A DNA stretch of 64,000 bases, taken from positions 47,582,681 to 47,646,680 of the forward strand of contig NC_063450.1 in the NCBI RefSeq assembly GCF_020379485.1. Direction: 5' to 3'. Source of the stretch: Brassica napus (taxonomy: Eukaryota; Streptophyta; Magnoliopsida; Brassicales; Brassicaceae). The notes beneath the pieces are model-generated. The model was given only the letters and a program-made list of their open reading frames with translations. It searched no databases and was not told the origin of the DNA. The position numbers and the translations under genes were made by a program. This document shows positions 35,750 to 46,742 of this stretch, piece by piece (the stretch's first letter is position 1; every line of letters begins with the position of its first letter).

Positions 35750-36536
35750 CTGGTGTTATTGGGAATGGACGAGGGACAAAACGTGAGGACGAAGTCAGTT
35801 GACTTAGGGCATGTGATGGTGCTGTTATTATCGTCGAAGGCATAGCTAAATGCGAGTGGGCAAGCTTGCTCGAAGTTATGCGTGTACATCGTCGTCTTGC
35901 ATCTTTGCTTTGACCTGAAGTCATGGGTACAGCAAATTTCTTTAGTGTCATACTTTTGGCACGCGCTACTGCAGCCGATTTGTTTCCCACCGGTGAATAA
36001 ACCAAGATCCTCTGGACAAGTCTTGTTCAAGTCAACCAAACAACCGGCGGTGATGCATGTCTGGCTAGGCTGTGACGGGACCACCAATAAGGGAAGGTTG
36101 TAACCGCGCTCAACATTGATTGTGTAGCTGTTAACTCTATGATGCCGGATTCGCAGTCTCCGGTAGCGCACGAGAAGTAACCACTCGAGTTGGTTGAGCA
36201 GAGCGTCCTAGCCGAGATAAGACCAAACCATGAAGACGGCGCCTGTAGGATACGCGCCTCGCCGCTTCTGAGAAGGAAACCAGTGGTGGAGAGGTTTGAA
36301 TCATATGAGAAGATAACTGGCCAAACTGTCTGATTACAGTTGTTCTCTATGGTAAGGATACTCCCCGACAACACTCCTGGGAACAGGCTTAAGAGTTATC
36401 ATTAGGAAAGGAAAAAAAAAGAAGTTAAATGTATCAAAAAATTAGAAAAAGATAATCGTCAATCGATAAAACAAAACGTACTGGACACGAACAAGTGTGA
36501 AGCAAGGAGGACAATCAGTAGCAACCTCTTTGCCAT
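35750..36536 (-). pseudogene. PR5K-type receptor: signal peptide and thaumatin-like ectodomain, frameshifted
   Basis: Exon 1 (36482-36536) encodes a signal peptide (MAKRLLLIVLLASHLFVSS). Exon 2 (35750-36376) encodes a thaumatin/PR5-like domain: ILTIENNCNQTVWPVI, then LCSTNSSGYFSCATGDCESG, then in another frame VNSYTINVERGYNLPLLVVP and the cysteine-rich C-terminal half to TFCPSSIPNN. Between CESG and VNSYTINV, near 36140, a stretch found in other family members is missing and the frame changes. Summing all five exons to the kinase stop gives a length not divisible by three, which confirms the break. The donor at 35749 would splice to 31395 and keep the NNTRSSMS reading frame, so exon structure is intact apart from this lesion. 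Confidence 0.8.
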
Positions 36537-38085
36537 GAGTTTAAAGAATTTACTAACAAGAAACTATGTTTTATTTGTTATGTTATCTTTTGCTTCTTCC
36601 TTTTGGTTGGTAAAAAGGGAGGAAGTAAGTCTTCAGGAGCCTGTGTATGTCTATCTCCTGAACAATTAACTCAGCCACTCGTTTTTTTTTTCGGGCAAAG
36701 ATGTATTATTGTTAGGACTTGTGGTAGGTAACAGGGGATTTAACCATCTTGTGGATGCAGCCAGTTTTGAATAAAAAAACTAGGAATTGTCAAGGCTTTT
36801 TTTGGCTAAAGCATAAGTCACCTCATTTGACTGATTATGAACTTCAAGGCCCCACCAATTGACATTTTTGCAGATTATCAATCAAGCTTTTTTTGGCTAA
36901 AGCATAAGTCACCTCATTTGACTGATTATGAACTTCAAGGCCCCACCAATTGATATTTTTGCAGATTATCAATCAAGACTTTGCAATCTCCTTCAAAAAC
37001 AATCTCTGAGCATCTTTGAAAGAGTATATTTTGGATGATTAGTAAAATTGTCTTTGCTTCTACCTCCAGAGCTGAATCCATCAACCTGAGTCTAGTTGCT
37101 CCCCATTGAGAGATGCCACCTGAAAGATCTCGTATGACCCCAACCACCTAATGCTATGCCAATATTAGTTTATAGCTTGCATGACAGTTACATTTTACCA
37201 TACCTAATGGTGGTCGCTTCTAGGACATTATAACTCTGTCGCCGAGAGATATTGTCTACCGTATAGTAGAAGTCTGATGAACTTTCAAGTTTCAACCATC
37301 CACTTACACACCTCTGCATAAGCCGCTGTCCACGTCCCGTCGAGGATTCAGCCGTTTGTGTTGAAAGATCAACTTGCTGACAAGTCTGCCATATTCTCCA
37401 CTAGGACAGGGCAAATAACCCGAATCCGAAGAACCGAACCGAATCCGATTTGAAAAATTAGTATTAAACCCGAACTAAAATTGTTTAAGTATCCGAACGA
37501 GTCCAAAATTTAGGTAGTTAGAGAACCAGAATAGAACTTAATTCAAACCAAAGTATTTAGGATACGTATCTAAAATAGATTTTTATACCTAAATATATTA
37601 ATTACTGGTAAATTTAATATATATATATATATATATATAAATATATAAGATATTTTAAAGTTGTCTAAAATACTTAAGATATATACAAATAGTCAAAAGT
37701 AAATGTGTAAAATAGCTAAATAATACCAAAAGAACAAAATATTTGAAATATCTATTGACTCTCTATCCAAATATTCAAGTCAAACCAATTTATATGTTAC
37801 ATTTAAGTATTTTAAAATTTATTATTCAAATTTATATGCAATATATTATATTATTTTTATCTTTTAAAAAATTTAAAGTATATAATGAGTTTTAAATTAG
37901 AAAAAATAAACGGAGTAACCGAATCCGAAACCAATATTTATAAATACTCGAATGGAACTAAAATATTTAACTCCAAAACTGGGCAGTTAAATAACTGAAA
38001 ATATGTAGATTCCGAAACTGGTCAGTTAAATAACTGAAAATATCCTTTAAAATAAACAAAAAAGGCGAAAAATTGAACAAAATTA
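36537..38085. other. Region of LINE remnant and dispersed repeat
   Basis: After the receptor 5' end come a LINE RNase H remnant (36794-37147) and undescribed sequence to 37400. Then comes an AT-rich repeat at about 37400-38060 with ccgaatccgaa at its edge, a (TA)n tract near 37617-37640 and the twice-repeated phrase cagttaaataactgaaaata (37983 and 38024). There is no gene. Confidence 0.5.
36794..37147 (-). mobile_element. LINE RNase H fragment with an internal 91-bp tandem duplication
   Basis: On the minus strand the frame reads SQWGATRLRLMDSALEVEAK and SEIVFEGDCKVLIDNLQK, then CKNVNWWGLEVHNQSNEV and ALAKKSLI. This is the RNase H-like (RVT_3) domain of plant LINEs. The sequence covering its last part is duplicated in tandem, 36794-36884 and 36885-36975, with one visible base change. 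The usual DALAK aspartate is Tyr. Confidence 0.75.
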
Positions 38086-38152
38086 TGATAGCTGTGGGTT
38101 GAACCCACGCCCTTTCGGACCAGAGCCGCGCCTTAACTCGGCCAAACTGTCG
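38086..38152 (-). pseudogene. tRNA-Leu pseudogene lacking the anticodon arm
   Basis: The minus strand reads GACAGTTTGGCCGAGTTAAG, then GCGCGGCTCTGGTCCG, then AAAGGGCGTGGGTTCAACCC and ACAGCTATCA. The D arm, long variable arm, T arm and 3' acceptor strand match plant tRNA-Leu. The bases that should form the anticodon stem and loop are missing and the D loop is shortened. It cannot work as a tRNA. Confidence 0.8.
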
Positions 38153-38619
38153 TTGTTAAATGAAATGTGATTAATTTTATAAAGCTATGAAATCATATTT
38201 CGAGCAGAACAATCAGACTTGGAGGTCGTAGTATGCACTTACAAACAGTAGCTGGCATTTTATAACTAAACAACCTGTTGTAGTACATATTTGATAGCAT
38301 CTATCATAGCTTCATCGCAAAAGAATTGTATGAACTTCTTTTAGAACGGATGTTGTAGACAATGGTTCTATCATATGTTTATAAGCATATCCTTCTGTAC
38401 CAGAGACTGGCATATCCTTCTGTACCAATGACTGGAAAACAAAAAATTTACTCTCTTTACAAAATAACATACTCGTACAAATACAATATAACGCTATCCA
38501 TCTAATCAAACTTAAAACTGAAGTCATTCAAAAAATTCTGCAGTTTCTTGGGTATATTCCCTCAAAGTCAATAAAAGCTTGGCGAAGTAAAAACAACATC
38601 AACAGAATCAAGTTTTTCC

Positions 38620-39886
38620 CTAATCTTGTTGCTGTGGTTGTTGTTGTTGTTGTTGTTGAGCTTTAAGTTTCTCGAGCTGCTTTCGAAGATAGGCTTGTTT
38701 GAGTTTCTCCCGACGATTTGTTGCCTGCTCTTGTCTCCTTTGCTTCAACTCTGTTGCCTTTTCTCTCGCTTGATTCACTTCTTGATGAACCTCTCTGCAC
38801 AAACAAGTTTCGCATTACAGATCAGAGAGAGAGAGAGATATATATTGATTCGCTTTATAAAAGCAGAGGACTTATCACTTCCTTCTCTCTCTTTGTACTA
38901 CTTCTCAGGCATGGAGAACAAGGAGAGACAACAACGGAATTTACCTGACCATACGCACGTGTTGACTTATATCAGCTGTCTCAACCGCACGTCCGAGTCC
39001 AGCAAACTTGGTGCTAAACAGCGAACCATCATCCTCACCATCTGCTTTTAAATCCTCAGGTGGTGCCGAAACGGAACTGTTGCTAGTCCTTGGTGGCTCT
39101 AAATCATCTCCACGTTGTACCCCCTTCCTGAAGAAATCCACACAGTACTTCTCCTCGGCTTCTTCGTCCGAAAGCTCTCCCCTTGCAAGCTTTTCATATA
39201 ACTGAGCCTTCTTCTCCAACGCAGCGTAGCTAACTGCTCCGTCTTTAACCGCTTTAAGCTCCAGCTTGTCCCTGCACTTCCCACATTCAAAAGCAAACTA
39301 TTGAATCCAAAAACCAAGTCAGGCGAAAGTTTCATACTTTTCTGCTTAATCTACGTTCCATTTCATATAAAATCTAATTAAGCTTGGAAGCTCGATTCTC
39401 GTCCAATCTCATTCGATTTGCATAACAAACCCTAATTCCCAAATCAGAGATTCTTCTCCAAACTGTCCAAGTTTCATACTTTTTTGCTTAATCCACGTCC
39501 AATCTTAATCAATTAACAAACCCTAATCTCAAAATCAATAAACCCTAACCCAAAAACCATCTCGTTCCACCGAATTGATATCGAAGAAAGGAAGATTCAG
39601 AGACTTACTTGAAAGCTCGACCCTCGACGCCGGAGTTCTTCGCGGCGAAAGAGTCTTTAGCGGCGATCCTTTCTTTCGCGCGGTGGTACTGAGCATCGGA
39701 TCCGGTGAAATCCTTCGTCAGCTTAGCTTCTTCCTGAGACTTATAGAGCTGAGCCTTGAGCTCCATGATTGAGGAAGGACCCACGCCTTCGATGGCGCGA
39801 TGCTTCTTCGGCATGATTGAAGATTCCGTTATCCATCCCAGCGATTCAACTACCACTCTCTTCTTCGTCTCCTCTTCGCCTCCCAT
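38620..39886 (-). CDS. CCDC174-like (DUF4078) coiled-coil protein
   Basis: There are three exons on the minus strand: 39609-39886, 38945-39271 and 38620-38794, giving 259 residues with all junctions in phase. The N-terminus has MPKKHRAIEGVGPSSIMELK and AAKNSGVEGRAFK. The middle has KAQLYEKLARGELSDEEAEE and YCVDFFRKG. The C-terminal third is a charged helix (REVHQEVNQAREKATELKQR) ending in poly-Gln from a CAA tract. This is the pattern of the CCDC174 family, nuclear proteins associated in animals with the exon junction and spliceosome; the plant role is not established. I chose the upstream ATG at 39886 because it is in frame and near the 5' end; the ATG at 39814 (MPKKH) is an alternative. Confidence 0.85.
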
Positions 39887-40423
39887 CTTCTTCTTCGCTC
39901 TATGAATCTGTGCAATACAGAGCTTGACGGTAAACTAATTATAATTATGTTAATGACGTTGGGCCTTTAGTTCACTAGTGGGCCTATCTTCGCTTGTTTA
40001 GGCCCAAATCTAACACCGCGTCATGACTCATGACCACTCCCAAGTGGAGCATGTTGACGTCACCTCCCAAGAAAAAGTTGTGTAAATTTTTTTTTTCTTT
40101 ATTAAGTTTATTAACTTAGTGCTAAATCTTTCAACAATTCACCAAATCTGGACCCCTCTATAAGAAAGAGAATATATATATCCCATATTTTTATTTTTCA
40201 CTTTAAACTACTTTTCCTCATTTCTTTCTTTTATCATGTTATAAATAGATAAAACTATTCAAATAAAAGTATATACTTAAAAACAAAACAAAACAAAGAC
40301 TATACTTACAAAACACACAAAAACAAATGGAAGCAAATCCAATAGTATATATCATAAAAATATATAAAAAATAAAATATGATACAGAGTATCAGATCCAA
40401 AAAAAAAAATCAAATCCTTATAA

Positions 40424-42090
40424 TCAAATCAGTTTAAACAGATTCACAAGTGCATTACTCTTGCGACAAGGCTGAGGAACCATGACCTTTTGTTCTTGAT
40501 CATTTCCTGTTACCACTTGAATGGTTTGGTCATTACTTCTTCCACTCGTGTTAGTATTTTGATGATGATCCAATTCATCAATAACCACTCTTTGCTTTTG
40601 AAAATGCTCCCATTTGTCTTGAATTAGATAGAAGAGGACAAGACAAGAGAGTTGAGCTGTGAACAAGATTGTCCAAATACTTGAGTCTCTACTTGATGAT
40701 GTCTTCTTATGGTAAGCTCTTATGCCTGTGTATATGTTTATTATCCCAATTATTGACACTGTTGTTCCAAGAATCCAATGCAATAAGAACCATTTCAATC
40801 TCCTTTTGCTCCCTCTACAATGCAGCCGATAAATTAGCGAGAAATGTGAGTTCGGAGGCATGGATATATAGACCGATATAAAAGAGAATACTTATGGTAC
40901 GTATCTGTACCTAGAGGGCCTGAAGATACCGGTCAAGAATTGGAGCCACATGGCAACATAAAGAGCCAGGCCAAATCTTTGATGGTTGTTGTTAAAGGAG
41001 TTCTCCAATGTTCTTAAAGACATTATAGCTCCTATTGTTGCCAAAACCACTGCTAGTATCTGCTCATAATAATTTAGGAGAAAAACAAATTATGCAATCT
41101 CATTTAAGTAAAATCCTTGTATTTTGTGTGTATGCATATATGTATATATTGATGATGGATTTGATCATGTGTGTAAGAAACATAGAGTGTAATCATAGTG
41201 TGTCCTTAGCTCATTTCCCTTAATATTCAAGAAATCATGATCAGCTATAGAAATTTCAAGATGCATTTCTTTCTTAAGCTACCTATCTAAAATTAATTTC
41301 AGTGCATATATATCTAGCTGTTGAAATTGAGTAAATGTAAGAATAATATGAGTGCTTATTGATCTTCAATTTAAAAACAGTATTTCCCTTATTTAAAAGT
41401 TTTACCCTTTAAATAGTATATTTAATATTATATTTATAGTGGAGAAAATGATTAAAGTGAGATGTCATCATGAGTTCAAACTAAAGATTTGAAATATTTT
41501 TACATATCTTATATTGGAGAATGATACAATCTCTTAACAATAATATACACTTTCCATCATTAGAAATATTTATGAGGGGATGGATACTAATTAAATTACC
41601 TGGAAAATGACATGAAGGTAGAAGAACACTTTAACATTTCTTCCATTTTCATTAGCTTTATTGGCCATTCTAATGAAGAGAATCCCCATTGGCATAAGAA
41701 ATCCCATTGAAGCCCATAAGAGAATGCCATGAAGCTTTATGCTGGTTATCATTTGATTACTCAACTGTCATTCAAAATTAAAGATGATAGTTCAGTTAAC
41801 GGTTAATACTACTAGTAAATCCATTCAAAAATATTATTAGCTAACAAATATATATCCAAATGTACTGAGAATCATATAAGATATAAGCTTGAATAAATGA
41901 GGAAACAAGAACCAGTTAAGTTATATTTAAAAAGACTGTCTTGTACCAGGGATCCGTTGTTCTTGAGATGCCTTGGTGAATGGTTATCAATGGTGACGTC
42001 AAGAGATGAACAGATGACAAATGGTGACGCAGAGGATAGATAGAAGATAACAGAAACCAAAACAGTCCCTAGAGATGTGGAGATTTTCAT
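40424..42090 (-). CDS. Cytochrome b561 domain protein
   Basis: There are four exons on the minus strand: 41947-42090, 41600-41764, 40911-41059 and 40424-40814, giving 282 residues. A signal peptide ([20 protein letters not shown]) is followed by a short luminal segment and a b561 core of five or so membrane spans. Candidate haem histidines are in [26 protein letters not shown] and FLLHWILG. The family moves electrons across membranes, often from ascorbate. No DOMON domain precedes the core, as in the short Arabidopsis protein At4g18260 that I recall at this position. The hydrophilic tail is Gln/Asn-rich ([17 protein letters not shown]). A TATA-like atatatata lies about 120 bases upstream (near 42208). 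Confidence 0.92.
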
Positions 42091-43522
42091 TCTGATCTTA
42101 ATTACACTACTAGCTCACCACACTGAGAAAACAAAATCCACTCTCTAAAACTCTCCTGAACTCTCTCCCTCTAAGTCAGTTCCTTGAGAATTTAAGAAAG
42201 ACCCGTGATATATATACAAATGCGTACCACTGAGGAAACGGTGTATATGTGATGATGAGGGAGAGAGAAAAATAAAGAATAATATGCATGTGATTGCTGG
42301 TGCAAAAGAAGCTTTAATGGAATGATTTGAAGGCTTAGCTAGTTAAAGAAATGGTATTCAATTTGTTCATGGAGGGGATGGGCCAAATTCATAATAATAA
42401 TTTTCTTTGATTTCATAAATTCAGTCACCAAATCCAAGATACCATCCAACATAATCATTGTCATTATATAACAAGTCAAAAGAGATAAAATAAAAAGAAG
42501 TAAGAAAGTAATATGTAATCGCTTGGTGATTTCAATTTGCATATCTTCATGTAATTGAATCATGATCACATCCCCTTTTCTTCTTGATAACTTAGTATAT
42601 GCGCGCGCACACACACATATATGCCAATATAGACTCGCGCACAGCACTCAGTCACTTACATGTGAGATTTTGGACTTTATCTTTATGTGTTACCAAAGAG
42701 AATACAATAATGGTTTTAGCTTTTCAATTTGGTCCCATAAGCAACCAAATAATCCACTTCTTCTTGGCTCCAATGATGTAAATTATGCTCATAGATTTGT
42801 AAGCTGTTTTGCAAAATTTATTGGTATGTAAGTTATCACAAATCGTATTAGAATGAGAGAGTTCTTTTTTCATGTGTAGGATAAGAGTGTTCATTAATCT
42901 ATCTATGTAATGTTCACACTACTGAAGTTTAAATTCCATTTTTCAGAATAATATTTCAAAAAGTGGAGCAACGTCATTAATTAATTAGCACTTCAGAACG
43001 GAGAGTGTATATGTATTTTAAGAAAGAAATAAATTAGCACTTTTGAGAGTTTTGTCATACGTCTTCACTATTATTGATCTCAGAACATCATATAAATCCA
43101 TTTTTAACAGAATAAATTATATATAAACATAAGCATATGAATGGAAATTATCTTTTTCGTTTCATTTTCATGTTTTCGTCTGTCGACCGACTGTTCCAAA
43201 AGCTGTAAGTTAGTTAGAATTTGGCAGATTTCAAAGTGGTAATAATCTCAGTCAGATCAGAATTGCGGAGATAACAAAAGGCAAACCTACTTTTAGTTAA
43301 TTCACATTATCGTTCGAGTCTCGCGGTGACTTCAAGTTCTTCGAAATGATTGCAAATGCATGAAACACTAACCAGACTATATATATATATATGTTTGCAC
43401 CTAATAAACTTTTTGGTAGGCAGTCCATTTTATATCAACTTTTATCGTTTCTCCTTTTCTCTCTTAAAGAATTTAAGAAAACAAAAACTGTGAAGAGATC
43501 CGAAGGGCAAGAAAAGAGAGAG
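42091..43522. other. Intergenic region between b561 and MraY-like genes
   Basis: It contains the b561 5' flank, a GC/CA dinucleotide tract at about 42599-42616 and a pol III B-box-like cgttcgagtctc near 43311. No coding exon or transposon border was recognised. Confidence 0.5.
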
Positions 43523-46009
43523 TTATACAGAGATAAGACCTATGTAAGCTGCTGAAAGAGAGAGCAAAGACGATATAACATATGCCATTGTAACTATCAT
43601 TGGCTCCTTCAAGCCACTTAGCCTTAGGTGATGATGAAACGGCACTGTTTTGAAAACCCGACGCCCTTTTCCCTTTAAACGCTTAGTCGCCGAGTAAAAC
43701 GCTACCTGCTTGCCACACAACACACATATATATATTTGCAGCATCAGCCGTTAATAATGGGTTGATTCTACTACTTACCTGAATAATGACAGAAGCAGCT
43801 TCCAAGATAGAAACACCAGAGGATATGAACAATGGCAAGAACATTCCGGAGCAAGCAGCCATTGCAGCCAAAGCTCCACCGATAGCCAATGATCCAGTAC
43901 CTCCCATAGACACAGATGCTCTGTACCGATTGTGAAGTAGAAACCCAAAGCAAGCTCCAGCCATCGAAGCTCCGAATATAGAAAGATCTGGTCGCAAATG
44001 ATTAAAAGTAGTGAGCAACAAACACACACTATCTTCACTTATAATGAAATGTCTTTTAACATTTTTGAAAGTAAATAAACACTAGCGACTAACCGGAGCA
44101 AATAGGAAGAACTACAATTGCCATAGCAACGAAAGCCAAGGCAGCAATACCTCCAGCCAATCCATCGAGACCGTCGGTTGCTTTGACTAAGTTCCCCATG
44201 GAAACGAAGTATAACGATGTCAACAATAGGTAAAGCTTTCCCAAGCAAATGAGACGTAATGGTGAAGGCAAAGGGACCAACATTTTCCTGAAAAAAAGTT
44301 ATAATCAAGATGGTTATATAATCAACAATAGGTACAAGTTGCACCGTACAACACAATCTATCGGTCTTTGAGAGCGATGAAATGCTAATTTTGGTATAAT
44401 CCAAATATAAATCATATGGATTGTTTGTTTATTCTCATTGTACGTTCATATGAAAGTGGATACGCGAGTTACCCTCATATATGCGTTGATCAGATTAGTT
44501 ATAAGATGCTATACATGCCATAAGGAGATGATATGCTTGCCCTCTCCAACCAAAACGCAAAGCATGTCCCGACCGCTCCCTGTGATTACACGCCGGTGGA
44601 ACAAGTCAAGAGGATGAAAACGTTTATAAGCAAAAAAAGAAGAAGATAAGAATCAGTTAAAATACCTCCAAAAGGAGTTGTATCTTTGCAGATAACCCGT
44701 TGTTATTATCACTGCCAAGGCTTAAAGAGTCATCAACTAGACCAATCGCTGCAAACAATACAGTAACAGCCGCTGCTCCAGCGACTTCGATGGAGGAGAA
44801 TCTAGTCATGGCTATTGCAACAACAACACCAATAGGAACAAAGAACAAACCACCCATTGTGGGGATTGTTTGTCTACGGCTATGAGTAACAAGCCCTAGT
44901 CTCCTGATTGGCTCATGCACTTTCATTCTGTCTAGCATGGGAACGCAAACATAACCTGCTAAGGTGACTAAAATCGCCGACGTGAAGAAGGGAAGGGTCA
45001 AGAAATATGGAGGGAGAGGGAGTCTAACAATCTTCCAAGCAAAAGAGTCCATAAATAAAAGCAGGAGCGTCAAAAAGGCAAGAAGCCCCAAATTAATCCC
45101 GTATCTGATCCTGCAAAAGAAAAGAAATTTCAAGAGAGAACAACCTGCTATGAAGCCCAAGGAAAGATAGCACTTTATAGTAAGACTTCACCTACAAAGA
45201 CGCACACACATTCTAGTTCCTCACTCCGAATGTATAAGTGGAAAACAAGAAAAGCTGTGAAACAAATAAAAGTTCACAAGAGAACATATTTGGTTCATAG
45301 CTGCAAAGAATCTCTAGGGGGGGGGGGGTGGACAAACACGTTATAGCGGAATGAATCTATAATCCCCACTCCAAATGGATCAGTGGCAATGTCTAGTAAG
45401 TGAAAGGAAGAAGGTAAACGTGCCTGTGTTTTTTGCGGCCCCTAGGGAACTTGCCGAGCCTTTGTGCGGTAGTTTCAGTAACCACATTGAGGCCATACTC
45501 ACCATCGCTCTCTTCGCCTTCACTAGAAGAAATCGAATAAGCAGCAGCAAATATGTCGCCGGAATCATAATCAAATGAATCCTGAGGAGGATCAGAACAC
45601 GAAAAGGTTGTAACTTTTTTGATATTTGTAGTCAACAAAAACCAGAAGAATGCTAAATCATTTTTAGAAAAATTACGTCATCAAAGGCCTTGACTGAGAA
45701 AGAGCTATTATGCCCCATGATGCTGCTGCTGCTGCTGCTGCTGCTGCATCCATGCCTTGCTACATTGAACTGCATCGAATCCGAACTATTAGTAACAGAT
45801 CTTACGGAGATTGAATCTACTTAATCCAGCTTCTTACAAACCAAACGAATCAATCATCATGAATGTATGGCTACCTTGAAGGAAGAGGGAGATCCAGATT
45901 GGCGGACGCGAAGACGAGTGACGGAGAGGAGAGGCAGCGATTCGAGAGATCGAAACGGATTCGGATGTTGGAATCGGTATGAGCTCCGACTCAACGGTAT
46001 AGATCCCAT
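43523..46009 (-). CDS. MRAY: MraY-like phospho-MurNAc-pentapeptide translocase, catalytic Asp replaced
   Basis: There are eight exons on the minus strand: 45875-46009, 45677-45769, 45424-45581, 44666-45110, 44515-44579, 44094-44287, 43779-43987 and 43523-43705, giving 493 residues. The family transfers phospho-MurNAc-peptide to a polyprenol; plants keep it with other chloroplast peptidoglycan genes. The N-terminus looks like a transit peptide, with a Ser run from a CTG/AGC microsatellite. About ten membrane spans follow. [19 protein letters not shown] and FHHHLRL are present. The motif that should read MGDTGS is MGGTGS, losing the essential aspartate. Intron 3 needs a GC donor (CAG/GCACGT). 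The A. thaliana homologue is At4g18270 by recollection. Structure otherwise looks intact, so this may be an early pseudogene or a changed enzyme. Confidence 0.87.
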
Positions 46010-46189
46010 CGCATTCTCTTGGCTTGGAGAAAGAAAGACGAAGATGAAGAAGGAAGTAACGAACAATTACGATTGGCTGAAGGTGTGGGGCCCGGTGTCA
46101 GTGATTGGGTGTGCTCGCTTGCTCGAACCACCTTTTTTTTTTTTTTTTTTTCTGTTGCAAACTGCAATTCTCTGTGAAAATGTCATGGG

Positions 46190-46742
46190 TATGATTGGTT
46201 TTCCCGCTACCACCCGCAAACGCAGCTTTTGCGGTTGTCGGCGTTTGGTAACAATCGCTCAAACCGCTTCAAACCGTTTTAAACCTCATAAATTCAAAAG
46301 CTGATTCTAGCTAGCGTTTGCGGTTGCGGAATGATAATATTTTTTTTCTTTTTTTTTAAACAATATAAATACAAAAATAAAACTATTCAATAACATTTTA
46401 AATTGAAATTATAAACATACTAAAATATATCTATTATACTTTAATTAATATTATAAAATTTTAAAATAAAAATATTTTTTATAATTTTTAAAATTTAAAA
46501 CTATAACTTTCTAAATATAGTTTTTATATTTATTATAATATTATGATTTTTAATATTTTTATAATTATATAAAATGTAAATATTGTTAATTTATTATTTA
46601 ACCGTTGTTGCATTTGATAGTGAACCAGTCATAAGCATTCCGCAAACGCACCAATTTCTAACCGCTAGAAACCGCAACCACCCGTATCCGCAAACTTCCG
46701 CAATCGCAATCGCAACCGCTGCGTTTAAACCAGTCAGACCCT
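46190..46742. mobile_element. Probable MITE with GGGTCTGA-type inverted ends
   Basis: The left end reads gggtatgattggttttcccg, and the right end on the reverse strand reads gggtctgactggtttaaacg. GC-richer arms full of ccgcaa/gcggtt surround an AT-rich centre. No target duplication could be matched, so class and borders are tentative (hAT-like by its ends). Confidence 0.5.

Noticed and set aside
36794..36975. Pair of 91-bp repeats considered as LTRs or a CRISPR-like array
   Set aside because: They are adjacent, only two copies, lack TG..CA ends and lie inside a LINE fragment. No CRISPR feature is expected in a plant nucleus.
39575..39772. Plus-strand frame over CCDC174 exon 1
   Set aside because: Antisense shadow of a well-supported exon.
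43295..43330. Pol III B-box-like cgttcgagtctcgcgg
   Set aside because: No matching A-box, A-run or target duplication was found, so a SINE call is not supported.
45721..45750. CTG trinucleotide run considered as poly-Gln or poly-Leu coding
   Set aside because: In the spliced frame of the MraY-like gene it is AGC and gives poly-Ser in the transit-peptide region.
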